Shown here in pieces: positions 48,332 to 55,519 of a DNA stretch of 64,000 nt. This stretch comes from Pseudarthrobacter sp. BIM B-2242. Lineage in GTDB: Bacteria; Actinomycetota; Actinomycetes; Actinomycetales; Micrococcaceae. The position numbers were made by a program, and so were the translations under genes. The DNA lies in assembly GCF_014764445.1 (NCBI RefSeq), contig NZ_CP061722.1:124001-188000 (forward strand), written 5' to 3'. The stretch's first letter is position 1, and every line of letters begins with the position of its first letter. Below the pieces are notes generated by a model that searched no databases, was not told the origin of the DNA, and worked only from the letters and a program-made list of their open reading frames with translations.

Positions 48332-49120
48332 TCAGCCCAGCGGGTACTCCCGGACGGCCAGGGTTCCCAGGTCCAGGGCGACGACGTTGCCGTCGAACAG
48401 GTCGCGGTTGAGGACGTGGACCCGGGTGTCCATATTCGGCATCAGGGCAGTACGGCGCTGGTGCCAGTGGCCGGAGAACACCAGCCGCGGCTCGGTGTTC
48501 CGGACCGCATCCCGGACCAGCAGGCGGTTGGCGTAGGCTTCCCGCTCGATGAATTCCGGCAGCTGGCCGACCTGCGGGACAACATCAACGCCCGCCGGGA
48601 CCTCATGGGTCACGAGCACATCGAGCCGCCCGCGGCCGAGGCGGCGCACGTCGGCCTCCGTGGTCACCTCCCCTTCCCACCAGCCCTTGCCGAGCTTCCG
48701 GGTACGGCGGTCAATCGAGTAGGCCCCGCCCAGTGCCCCGAACCGAACCCCGGACAAGGACCACCGGTGACCGCGCGGTGCGTACAGCAGCCGGTCGCTG
48801 ATGACACCGAAGCCGTCTGCGTTCCGGGGCAGGGCCCGCAGCCTGGGGTGCACGTCATGGTTGCCGTCGACGAAGATCAGCGTCAGCTGGTACTCGTCCA
48901 GGCGCCGCTTCAGGATCTTCGTGAACTTGTCGTTGTCGTTCGGAGCCGGCCACAGCACCGCCAGGTCACCGACATGGACCAGCAGTTTGTGGCCGCTGCG
49001 GAAGGCGGCGCGCAGCACCTTTTCCATCCACGCTGTCCGGCCATGCCAGTCCCCGACCATCAGGACCTCATCCTGTTCCGGGGCCGCCGGTAGACCCTGC
49101 CCTGTTGTTGTTTCGCTCAT
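48332..49120 (-). CDS. calcineurin-like metallophosphoesterase
   Basis: 262 residues. Motifs in order: MVGDWHGR (GDxH), VHVGDLAVLW (GDxx), FVDGNHDVH (GNHD), VLVTHEVP and FSGHWHQR (GHxH), the five metal-binding blocks of the family, which hydrolyse phosphodiesters or phosphomonoesters. The substrate is not clear. The ATG is 8 nt after a CCGTACACA box on the minus strand, which rules out the longer upstream frame. Not tagged. Confidence 0.85.
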   Translation of the reverse strand: MSETTTGQGLPAAPEQDEVLMVGDWHGRTAWMEKVLRAAFRSGHKLLVHVGDLAVLWPAPNDNDKFTKILKRRLDEYQLTLIFVDGNHDVHPRLRALPRNADGFGVISDRLLYAPRGHRWSLSGVRFGALGGAYSIDRRTRKLGKGWWEGEVTTEADVRRLGRGRLDVLVTHEVPAGVDVVPQVGQLPEFIEREAYANRLLVRDAVRNTEPRLVFSGHWHQRRTALMPNMDTRVHVLNRDLFDGNVVALDLGTLAVREYPLG

Positions 49121-49128
49121 CCCCACCA

Positions 49129-49137
49129 TGTGTACGG
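49129..49137 (-). promoter_or_regulatory. CCGTACACA promoter box, minus strand
   Basis: Box 8 nt before the ATG of the phosphoesterase gene. Confidence 0.7.
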
Positions 49138-49171
49138 CACAGCCAGAGCCAGTCGCCATTTGGGAGGCCCG

Positions 49172-49180
49172 CCGCACACA
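49172..49180 (+). promoter_or_regulatory. CCGCACACA promoter box, leaderless type
   Basis: Box 7 nt before the ATG at 49188, spacer GAAGGGC; divergent from the box at 49129. Heads an operon of four tagged genes to 51932. Confidence 0.72.
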
Positions 49181-49187
49181 GAAGGGC

Positions 49188-49943
49188 ATGACGACTTCAA
49201 CCCAGCCGCGTGTCCAGCCCGGCGTCCCTTCCGGAGGCGAGTTCACCGCCTTCGGCCACTCCGACACGGTCCCTTCCCTCACTGCACCGTCGGCGCAGCC
49301 CGGCCTGGCAGTCACGGCAGGCATGTCCTGGATGAACGAGGAGCAGGCGGCCTCCTGCAGGGCGAGCCTGCAGCGGCTGACCGATGCCGGCATCGAAGGC
49401 ACCATCACCGAGATCAATACCTACAGCGGTGATGACTTCGATTACGTCAGCCCCGAGGGCCACACGTTCCACCTGATCGTCCAGGACCGCAACACCTCCA
49501 TCTGGCGGACGGACGAGGACCATCTCGACATCGCCCACCGCGGGTCGGCCATGGCCGGCGACTACGGCAAGTCAACGCCCCAGAAGATCGCGGAAACCAT
49601 CGCCTACGCCCGAGCCCAGTCCCGCCTCACCGACGCATGGCTCAGCAGCACCACACTGCGCAGCACCAAGGACATCCAGTTCTACCTCCCCCGTGCAGAC
49701 GAAAACCCCTCCGGCGAGTACGTCGAAATGATGGTCGACACCGAACACGGCACCTTCGACGTCCGGGCCGCCCGCGGCACCGGCGAGCTGACCGTCGCCC
49801 CGTCCGGAACCGACCAGGTCCTCAGCCCCCGGATGACCCAGGCGTTCCTGGAAGACATCACGGAAGAATCCGGCGCAGACCCCTCCGAGGTCAGCGCCGC
49901 CATGACCAAGACCATCGCCACCGCAACAGGAGAAGACTGGTGA
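49188..49943 (+). CDS. tagged protein 17, paralog of protein 19
   Basis: 251 residues. Tag: RVQPGVPSGGEFTAFGHSDT. The body matches tagged protein 19: a helix ASLQRLTDAGIEGTITEINT versus MDQLRQAGVTGRATDFETTD, an F-x-L-I/K strand, R-S/T helix, and an end LSPRMTQAFLEDITEESGAD followed by an acidic tail ending in GEDW. No family recognised. The next gene starts at a GTG overlapping the stop. Confidence 0.74.
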   Translation: MTTSTQPRVQPGVPSGGEFTAFGHSDTVPSLTAPSAQPGLAVTAGMSWMNEEQAASCRASLQRLTDAGIEGTITEINTYSGDDFDYVSPEGHTFHLIVQDRNTSIWRTDEDHLDIAHRGSAMAGDYGKSTPQKIAETIAYARAQSRLTDAWLSSTTLRSTKDIQFYLPRADENPSGEYVEMMVDTEHGTFDVRAARGTGELTVAPSGTDQVLSPRMTQAFLEDITEESGADPSEVSAAMTKTIATATGEDW

Positions 49944-50362
49944 CCACAACAACAGCACAGCCCCGCATCGCTTCCGGCGTCCCCGCCGGCGGCGAGTTCA
50001 CCGCCTTCGGCCACTCCGACAACGTGCCGGCCCTCCACGTCCCGCTCAACGTTCACGAACAGGTGCACCTGGACTTGATGAGCGACTCGCTCGACCCGCG
50101 CGGGGAAACCCGCGCCTGCCGGGACGCGGTCGTCAGGTCCCTGGTCGGCGGTGACTTCGGGGAAGACACCGAACAGGTCAGCGCCCTGCTGGAGGACGAG
50201 CGACTCGTCCGTCTGGCTGTGGACCGATACGTCGTCAACGAAACCACGGCGCCGGGAACACACCGCCCCGACCAGTCCGGCCAGATGCTCGGACGCTACC
50301 TCATCGAGCTCACCAAAGAAGACGAAGAGACCGCCGCTGCATGGAAGGAAACCAGCGAATGA
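49940..50362 (+). CDS. tagged protein 18, unknown body
   Basis: 140 residues, GTG start overlapping the previous stop by 4 bp. Tag: RIASGVPAGGEFTAFGHSDN. The body is helical: NVHEQVHLDLMSDSLDPRGE, DAVVRSLVGGDFGEDTEQVS, LLEDERLVRLAVDRYVVN. No family recognised. Confidence 0.71.
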   Translation: MTTTTAQPRIASGVPAGGEFTAFGHSDNVPALHVPLNVHEQVHLDLMSDSLDPRGETRACRDAVVRSLVGGDFGEDTEQVSALLEDERLVRLAVDRYVVNETTAPGTHRPDQSGQMLGRYLIELTKEDEETAAAWKETSE

Positions 50363-51126
50363 GCCAGGGACACCAGCCCGGAGGCCAGCCCAACGGCGGC
50401 CAGTTCATGACCACCACCCACGCCGAGCCGACACTGGCCCTGGGCGCGCCCGCACCGTTCCTGCACATCGGCGAAATGGCCAACCTGGACTCTGTCGAAC
50501 AGCAGCTGGTCAGCTCCCGCATGGACCAGCTCCGGCAGGCTGGAGTCACCGGCCGCGCCACGGACTTTGAAACGACGGACGGCTTCGGCACTCTCTTCTA
50601 CCTGAAGAACCGGGACGGGGAATTCTCGGTACACCTCAGCGACCACATGTTCGGTGTGATGCGCGGCGTCCGCAACCAGACGGACCGCAACCACGAATCA
50701 GCAGCAGACGTGGACATCCACACCAAAGACGGCAGCCCCGTCCCCGCTGAAGAGATCTCGGCGGCTTACAGCAAGGCAATGGCGAAGGCGCGGACGGTCA
50801 CCCGCTGGGCCCAGCGGTCCGGCCTGCGCAGCCGCGGCAACGTCAGTTTCGGACTCCCCGAGCTCCGGAAGGACGAATGGGACCGCCCCGTCGGCTCCCT
50901 GGACATCACTATGGACGTCGGTCAGGAACCAGTCACCTATACGGTCCTGATGCCACGCTGCAAGGACAAGGTCGAGGCATACACCCAGGACGGAAAGCCC
51001 CTCACCCCGCGCATGACCGAGGCACTGCTGCAGGAAGCAACCGAGGAAGGCGGCGGACCCGCCGGCACCGACATGATCGGCAACGCCATTGCCGTGACCC
51101 TGCTGGAAGAAGGCGAAACATGGTGA
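50359..51126 (+). CDS. tagged protein 19, paralog of protein 17
   Basis: 255 residues. Tag: HQPGGQPNGGQFMTTTHAEP. The body is a paralog of protein 17 (shared QLR-x-AGVTG helix, IH-x-x-DGSPV turn and end LTPRMTEALLQEATEEGGGP ... GETW). ATG overlaps the previous stop; the downstream tagged gene starts 7 bp before this one ends. Confidence 0.73.
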   Translation: MSQGHQPGGQPNGGQFMTTTHAEPTLALGAPAPFLHIGEMANLDSVEQQLVSSRMDQLRQAGVTGRATDFETTDGFGTLFYLKNRDGEFSVHLSDHMFGVMRGVRNQTDRNHESAADVDIHTKDGSPVPAEEISAAYSKAMAKARTVTRWAQRSGLRSRGNVSFGLPELRKDEWDRPVGSLDITMDVGQEPVTYTVLMPRCKDKVEAYTQDGKPLTPRMTEALLQEATEEGGGPAGTDMIGNAIAVTLLEEGETW

Positions 51127-51932
51127 CCCAGGCGCGCGTGAAGCCGGGCGTCCCGGCCGGCGGTGAGTTCACCGCCGTCGGACACAGCGACGCCGTCCCG
51201 GCCCTCACTCCCCCGCTGGCTAACCCAGCCACGGTGTTTGCCGGCGCCGTCGGCACGGCCAAGGACCCGACCACCATCCCGTGGCCGGAACGGCCGGACA
51301 ACTCCCGGGTCGAAGTCTTCGTCAGCGACGATGACCTCAACGATGTCCTGCGGCACTGCGGCTACGAAGGGGATGAAGCGGACGCCTACAGCCAGGTGTA
51401 CGCCTCGATCGATCTCATCGGAGACAAGGACTGCGATTTCTACGGCATCACCCGGGACGGCAAGGAGGAGATCATCGCCCTGGGCATCACTGATTACGAG
51501 CAGGCGGTGGAGCCGTTCGACCACGAGAACCTGCGGTACCGCGACGGCTTCACCAACCCGATGCCGGAATTCCTGGCAGCACGGGCGGTGACCCAGGCAA
51601 AGCAGCTCGCGGCCGCCAAGGAGCTGCTGGACGAGGCCGGGGTGACAGTGGAGCTGGAAGACCTGCGCCGCGGCTACTACCGGCTCAGGCGTGACGGGAC
51701 CACGGACCTCCAGTTCAGGACCGAGTCCTACCCGCACAGGGTCATCGAGACCACAAACTGGCGCCAGGCGGGCGACGAGCACCTTGAAGCGTTCCTGGGT
51801 GGCGAGGCAGGCGTGGAAGGCCAGCAGCTCCTTTCCCGGTGCGCCACCATCGTTGCCCAGGACATGCACCGGGAGGCGTACAAGATGCTGGCGGAACACA
51901 GGAAGGAGTCCAGGGAGTTGTCGGGCCGCTGA
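51120..51932 (+). CDS. tagged protein 20, unknown body
   Basis: 270 residues. Tag: RVKPGVPAGGEFTAVGHSDA. Body: DDDLNDVLRHCGYEGDEADA, DFYGITRDGKEEIIALGITD, then LAAAKELLDEAGVTVELEDL and RRGYYRLRRDGTTDLQFRTE; the end is helical (AQDMHREAYKMLAEHRKESR). No family recognised. Fourth and last gene of its operon. Confidence 0.72.
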   Translation: MVTQARVKPGVPAGGEFTAVGHSDAVPALTPPLANPATVFAGAVGTAKDPTTIPWPERPDNSRVEVFVSDDDLNDVLRHCGYEGDEADAYSQVYASIDLIGDKDCDFYGITRDGKEEIIALGITDYEQAVEPFDHENLRYRDGFTNPMPEFLAARAVTQAKQLAAAKELLDEAGVTVELEDLRRGYYRLRRDGTTDLQFRTESYPHRVIETTNWRQAGDEHLEAFLGGEAGVEGQQLLSRCATIVAQDMHREAYKMLAEHRKESRELSGR

Positions 51933-51939
51933 TGCCGAC

Positions 51940-51970
51940 AAGGCCGGGAAGCCTTGCTCCCCGGCCTTCG
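51940..51970 (+). terminator. rho-independent terminator
   Basis: AAGGCCGGG (51940-51948) and CCCGGCCTT (51960-51968), followed by CG. Confidence 0.75.
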
Positions 51971-51985
51971 CCATGTCCGCGGCGG

Positions 51986-51994
51986 CCGCACACA
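51986..51994 (+). promoter_or_regulatory. CCGCACACA promoter box, leaderless type
   Basis: Box 8 nt before the ATG at 52003. Confidence 0.7.
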
Positions 51995-52002
51995 GAAAGG
52001 GT

Positions 52003-52881
52003 ATGACCACGACAGCAAAACCCCGCGTCCAGCCCGGTGTCCCCGCCGGCGGAGAATTCACCGCCTACGCCCACCAGGACCCGTCCATCACGCTTGCCGG
52101 CTTCAAAGCCGCCGAGAAAGCCTTCTCCTTCCGCCCCGGTACCCGAGTCTTCACCGGCCACGAATTCGGAACCGTCTCCGAAGCCGGCAGGGACAAGAAC
52201 CGCAACGTCACCCTGAACCTGGACTCCGGCGGCCAGCTGTTCCTCAAGGACGACCGACTGGTCCCCTGGGATGCACACCTGGACCGCGTCATGCCGGCCA
52301 CCAGCTACGACCCGGATCCCGAGACCACCGAGATCGACAAGGACCACGCCGACCGTGCCCTCCGTATGAGCCTGGTCCGGATGCGCAACGCCCTGGACTC
52401 CGTCAGCCGGACGGGCAGCACCTACTACCACGGCATCGCACTGGGCGAAGCGGAAGTCGCGGCCTCACTGATGAGCGCCGACGCCGACCCGGAGATGATC
52501 AGGACTGCCCGCGATGAGCAACTGATGCTGGGACTCCCGGTGGGGCCGGACCATGAGGAGCTGTCCCCCACTGCGATCAAGAAGCGCTCCGCCGCTCCCC
52601 TGACGTCGCTCCGTGCCCGGAGGCTGTCCCGCTACTTCGCCTCCCGTGCCATCGAGCTGCAGGACCACCTGGGCTCCATCCCGCAGAACGACTGGGAAGA
52701 CAGCGACTGGGCCAAACAGGGTGCGGTGCACTCCTACTCGAAGGCAGCGGTCAACTTCGCCAACGGAGTCCGCCCCGGTGACAACCAGTACCACGAAGAG
52801 CGCTTCACCCGGCTGCTCCTTGAAGGCGAGAACAACGAGGACACCGTCATCGGCGAAACCTTCGACGACACCCAGTGGTGA
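52003..52881 (+). CDS. tagged protein 21, unknown body
   Basis: 292 residues. Tag: RVQPGVPAGGEFTAYAHQDP. The body opens with a small beta-barrel-like piece (FTGHEFGTVSEAGRDKNRNV, LFLKDDRLVPW), then helices (HADRALRMSLVRMRNALDSV, LRARRLSRYFASRAIELQDH). No family recognised. Terminated by the hairpin at 52894. Confidence 0.72.
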   Translation: MTTTAKPRVQPGVPAGGEFTAYAHQDPSITLAGFKAAEKAFSFRPGTRVFTGHEFGTVSEAGRDKNRNVTLNLDSGGQLFLKDDRLVPWDAHLDRVMPATSYDPDPETTEIDKDHADRALRMSLVRMRNALDSVSRTGSTYYHGIALGEAEVAASLMSADADPEMIRTARDEQLMLGLPVGPDHEELSPTAIKKRSAAPLTSLRARRLSRYFASRAIELQDHLGSIPQNDWEDSDWAKQGAVHSYSKAAVNFANGVRPGDNQYHEERFTRLLLEGENNEDTVIGETFDDTQW

Positions 52882-52893
52882 GAGGCGTAAGGC

Positions 52894-52929
52894 CATGCCC
52901 GCCGGCAGGACAGACTGCTGGCGGGCATG
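52894..52929 (+). terminator. long hairpin after tagged protein 21
   Basis: CATGCCCGCCGGCAG (52894-52908) and CTGCTGGCGGGCATG (52915-52929): 15-bp stem with one mismatch-type pair and a 6-nt loop, no T run. Confidence 0.7.
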
Positions 52930-52950
52930 CGGTCCGGGATGAACGCGTGC

Positions 52951-54063
52951 ATTCATGCATGAATGAAAGCAGGGAGGATTGATCGAGTAGGCGAGTTGCA
53001 AGCATGCATGCATGGCTGAAAGCCCGCAAGAAAGCAGGCTTGCAGGGCAGCACGCAAGCTGGAAAGCCTGCAAGACTGCAGGCCTGCAGACGTCATCCCC
53101 GCGGCAGGTCCCTTGCTTTCATGCATGAAAGAATGCATCCAAGGCTGCAAGCTCTTCACCGGGGCGACGGAGGACCCGGGCGGCAAACACCGCGCCCATC
53201 CTGGCTGTGGCCAATGAAGCCTCCGAAGAGCCAGCCCTATGCGTATTCCTGGCTGCTTTTCTGAGGACGTCAAATGAAGCGCCCTCTCACGCTTGACCCC
53301 AGCCCCCACCCCCTCCACGCTGGCGTGCCATTCCTTCATGCATGAATGCAAGCAATTGGGACCCCGGCCACCGAGGTTCAATTCCAAATTGGAGTCTTCG
53401 TGCTTTCATGCATGAAGGAATGGGTTGTCCGCTCGTCGGGGCGGGAGCAAGCAAGCGTGCTGTCCAGCAGGCAGGCATTCTTTCATGCATGCACGAATGT
53501 ACGGGGGCCGAATCTGCATCAAACCCGCCCACCCGGGTTAATTACGTTCCTGCCGTCATTCGTTCTTTCATGCATGAATGCAACCAGGCGGCGCGACCGA
53601 GGTTGCCCCGACAAGCCATCTGGCAACCATTCATTCATGCATGAATGCCCGAATGAAGAAAGCTCCGGCGCCTTAGCTTTCCCAGCTGGCAAGCCCGCAG
53701 GAATGCACTCCAGCTTTCTTGGTGGCATGCAACCACGCATGCCCGCAAGCGTTCTTTCCCGCCAGCATTCATGCATGCATGCAGGCTCGGTTATGGTTGC
53801 CCCGGCCGCAGCCCGTGTCGCGCCGTTGCGGCAGCGCCTCCTGCGCGCCCACGGAGCGTTTCCCGGCCAGCGGCCCAGGTTCCGGCAGGCATTCATGCAT
53901 GAATGAAAGCAAGGCCGCTTGCAGGAAGCCGGGGGAGGGCGAAAACACACCGCAGAGGTGGACATAGGTGCGGTTGGGGAGGGGAGTGGCAGGGGCAAGG
54001 TGCGACGCTACGGCAGCTCAGACATGCCTGCGTGCATCCTTTCTTTCATGCATGAATGAAAGC
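52951..54063. repeat. TTCATGCATGAA palindromic iteron array, probable centromere
   Basis: About 11 copies of a palindrome with core TTCATGCATGAA, at roughly 52951, 53003 (weak), 53115, 53330, 53401, 53476, 53556, 53628, 53766, 53890 and 54039, many flanked by CATTC/GAATG and AAAGC. Spacing is 71-80 bp in the middle block and up to 215 bp elsewhere. The core includes ATGCAT. It lies directly upstream of the ParA gene; a twelfth copy lies downstream of the ribbon-helix-helix gene. No protein-coding gene is credible inside. Likely the partition site (parS/parC) bound by the RHH protein, perhaps also part of the replication origin. Confidence 0.82.
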
Positions 54064-54149
54064 TATCTGTCATGCCAGTTTGATCACAGCGGGGGAGTGG
54101 TCGGCGTGGCTCCTTGTAACGCACATGTGTGCCCGGGAAGCTTGAATCT

Positions 54150-54920
54150 ATGCAAACAATCATGGTTTACAGCGAGTCGGGTGGCGCCACCAAAACGACG
54201 TCAGCTGTCTCACTTGCCGCTGTAACTGCCGCCTCTGGACGCAAGGTCGTCCTCGTTGATCTCGATCCGCGTGCCGCCGCCACCAAGTGGATCGGGGTGG
54301 AACCCAAGGAAGCCGGCCTGCACGTTGGGGCTATCCTGGGTGACGCGGACCCGGAAGGCTGGGCAGAAGACCTCGCCATTGAGTCCAGCTGGTTCCCCAA
54401 CCTGCGCGTCGTTCCATCCGCGCGCAGCGTCTCTAACCGTGAAGCAGACCGTGCCGATCACGCCGAGCTGCGCCTCAAGACTTCCCTGATTGGCATCGAC
54501 GCCGACGTCGTCATCATCGACTGCCCCAACCGCCAGGGCGGCCCGCTAACCCTCTCTGCGCTCAATGCAGCAGACACCATCGTGTACGCAGCCGGCGCCA
54601 CCGTCGACGGCGTGGATGGGGTAGCGGGTGCCCGCCGAAGCGTCGAACAGTTCCGCACTTCCCGCAAAAGGATCGGTGCTCCCGACAGTCTCCACGAGGC
54701 CGGCATCATCGTCGGTGCCGTTGCCTCCACCGTCATGTCCAGGATCGCGGTCGCCAGCATCGAGGAGCTGCGCGAAACCGGGATGCTCCTGACCCCGCTG
54801 GTCCCGCACCGGACCATCGTCCAGGAGATGCGCATGACCCAGGAATGGTACGGGGAGTACCGCAAGGGCCTGCCCGTAGTGGAGGCCTACACCGCACTGA
54901 TGAAAGAGATCGTCCGATGA
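54150..54920 (+). CDS. parA: ParA-family partition ATPase
   Basis: 256 residues. A deviant Walker A ESGGATKTTSAVSLA (about residues 9-23), LVDLDPRAAATKW (A') and VVIIDCPNRQGG (Walker B) define a ParA/MinD-type ATPase. ParA drives plasmid copies apart. The Lys at the start of the motif (usual KGG) is replaced by SGG here, so the signature lysine is lost or shifted; the T-K-T-T lysine is kept. Small size without a DNA-binding N-terminus fits type Ib partition, as does the RHH partner. Next gene overlaps by 4 bp. Confidence 0.85.
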   Translation: MQTIMVYSESGGATKTTSAVSLAAVTAASGRKVVLVDLDPRAAATKWIGVEPKEAGLHVGAILGDADPEGWAEDLAIESSWFPNLRVVPSARSVSNREADRADHAELRLKTSLIGIDADVVIIDCPNRQGGPLTLSALNAADTIVYAAGATVDGVDGVAGARRSVEQFRTSRKRIGAPDSLHEAGIIVGAVASTVMSRIAVASIEELRETGMLLTPLVPHRTIVQEMRMTQEWYGEYRKGLPVVEAYTALMKEIVR

Positions 54921-55447
54921 CCGAGGCAAGCATTATCAAAGACCGACCGGCACAGCTGCGCCGGCGCCCTCGTCCCGCACCGGACGAAACTGTCGACCCC
55001 GTTGACTACAGCCCAGCCAGCACTGTTCCGGTCCCGGCCGCTGCGCCGGCACAGGTCAACGCCGCACCGGCCACCGATGGGGGAGGGGAGCAGCAGGAAG
55101 CCGAGGAGCCCCAGGCTGAACCGGCGGCCGCACCCGCGGAAGCGCCCCAGGAGGCGGCGACCCAGGAGGAGGCAGCTGACGTCGAGCCTGAACCTGCGGT
55201 TGAGGAGGCTCCTGCCGCTGTGGCGCCTGCGGTAGCGGCACCCGCCGCGGCACCGGCGAAGCCGCGAACCTCCAAAGCCAAGGCAGCACCGAACAAGAAG
55301 TCGAGCCGCCGCGAGGTGACGTTCCCACTGAGCACCCGCGTCTCCCAGGAGATCCTCGACCTGCTCTACGAAGCCCAGGAAGAGCATGGCGTCACGCTTC
55401 GGGACGCCATCGAACAGGGCGTCAGGACGCGCTGGGGATCCCAGTAA
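54917..55447 (+). CDS. ribbon-helix-helix centromere-binding (ParB-like) protein
   Basis: 176 residues. The first 120 residues are an Ala/Pro/Glu low-complexity stretch. The last 50, REVTFPLSTRVSQEILDLLY then EAQEEHGVTLRDAIEQGVRT, form a ribbon-helix-helix domain with the strand EVTFPL. In type Ib partition systems such a protein follows ParA, binds the upstream repeats and represses the operon. The long disordered N-terminus likely contacts ParA. Overlaps parA by 4 bp. Confidence 0.78.
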   Translation: MTEASIIKDRPAQLRRRPRPAPDETVDPVDYSPASTVPVPAAAPAQVNAAPATDGGGEQQEAEEPQAEPAAAPAEAPQEAATQEEAADVEPEPAVEEAPAAVAPAVAAPAAAPAKPRTSKAKAAPNKKSSRREVTFPLSTRVSQEILDLLYEAQEEHGVTLRDAIEQGVRTRWGSQ

Positions 55448-55460
55448 CAACCACCGAAGG

Positions 55461-55498
55461 ACATGCTTTCACGCATTCATTCATGCATGAAAGCATGT
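55461..55498. repeat. isolated iteron within a palindrome
   Basis: ACATGCTTTC ... TTCATGCATGAA ... AGCATGT: the iteron core plus outer arms ACATGCTTTC / GAAAGCATGT form a long hairpin between the convergent RHH and Rep genes, probably a terminator as well as a protein site. Confidence 0.68.
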
Positions 55499-55519
55499 CC
55501 TTTGCTGTACCTCCGGACG

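Noticed and set aside
53378..53395. GGTTCAATTCC, similar to a tRNA T-loop
   Set aside because: No acceptor, D or anticodon stems can be folded from the 70 bases before it.
53004..53967. Several open frames in the palindromic repeat array
   Set aside because: They translate the repeat itself (FMHE/SCMNE) in different frames and on both strands; the array is explained as DNA sites.
52951..54063. Repeat array as CRISPR
   Set aside because: Repeats are short palindromes with unequal spacing of 71-215 bp, degenerate flanks and no cas genes; fits an iteron or centromere.
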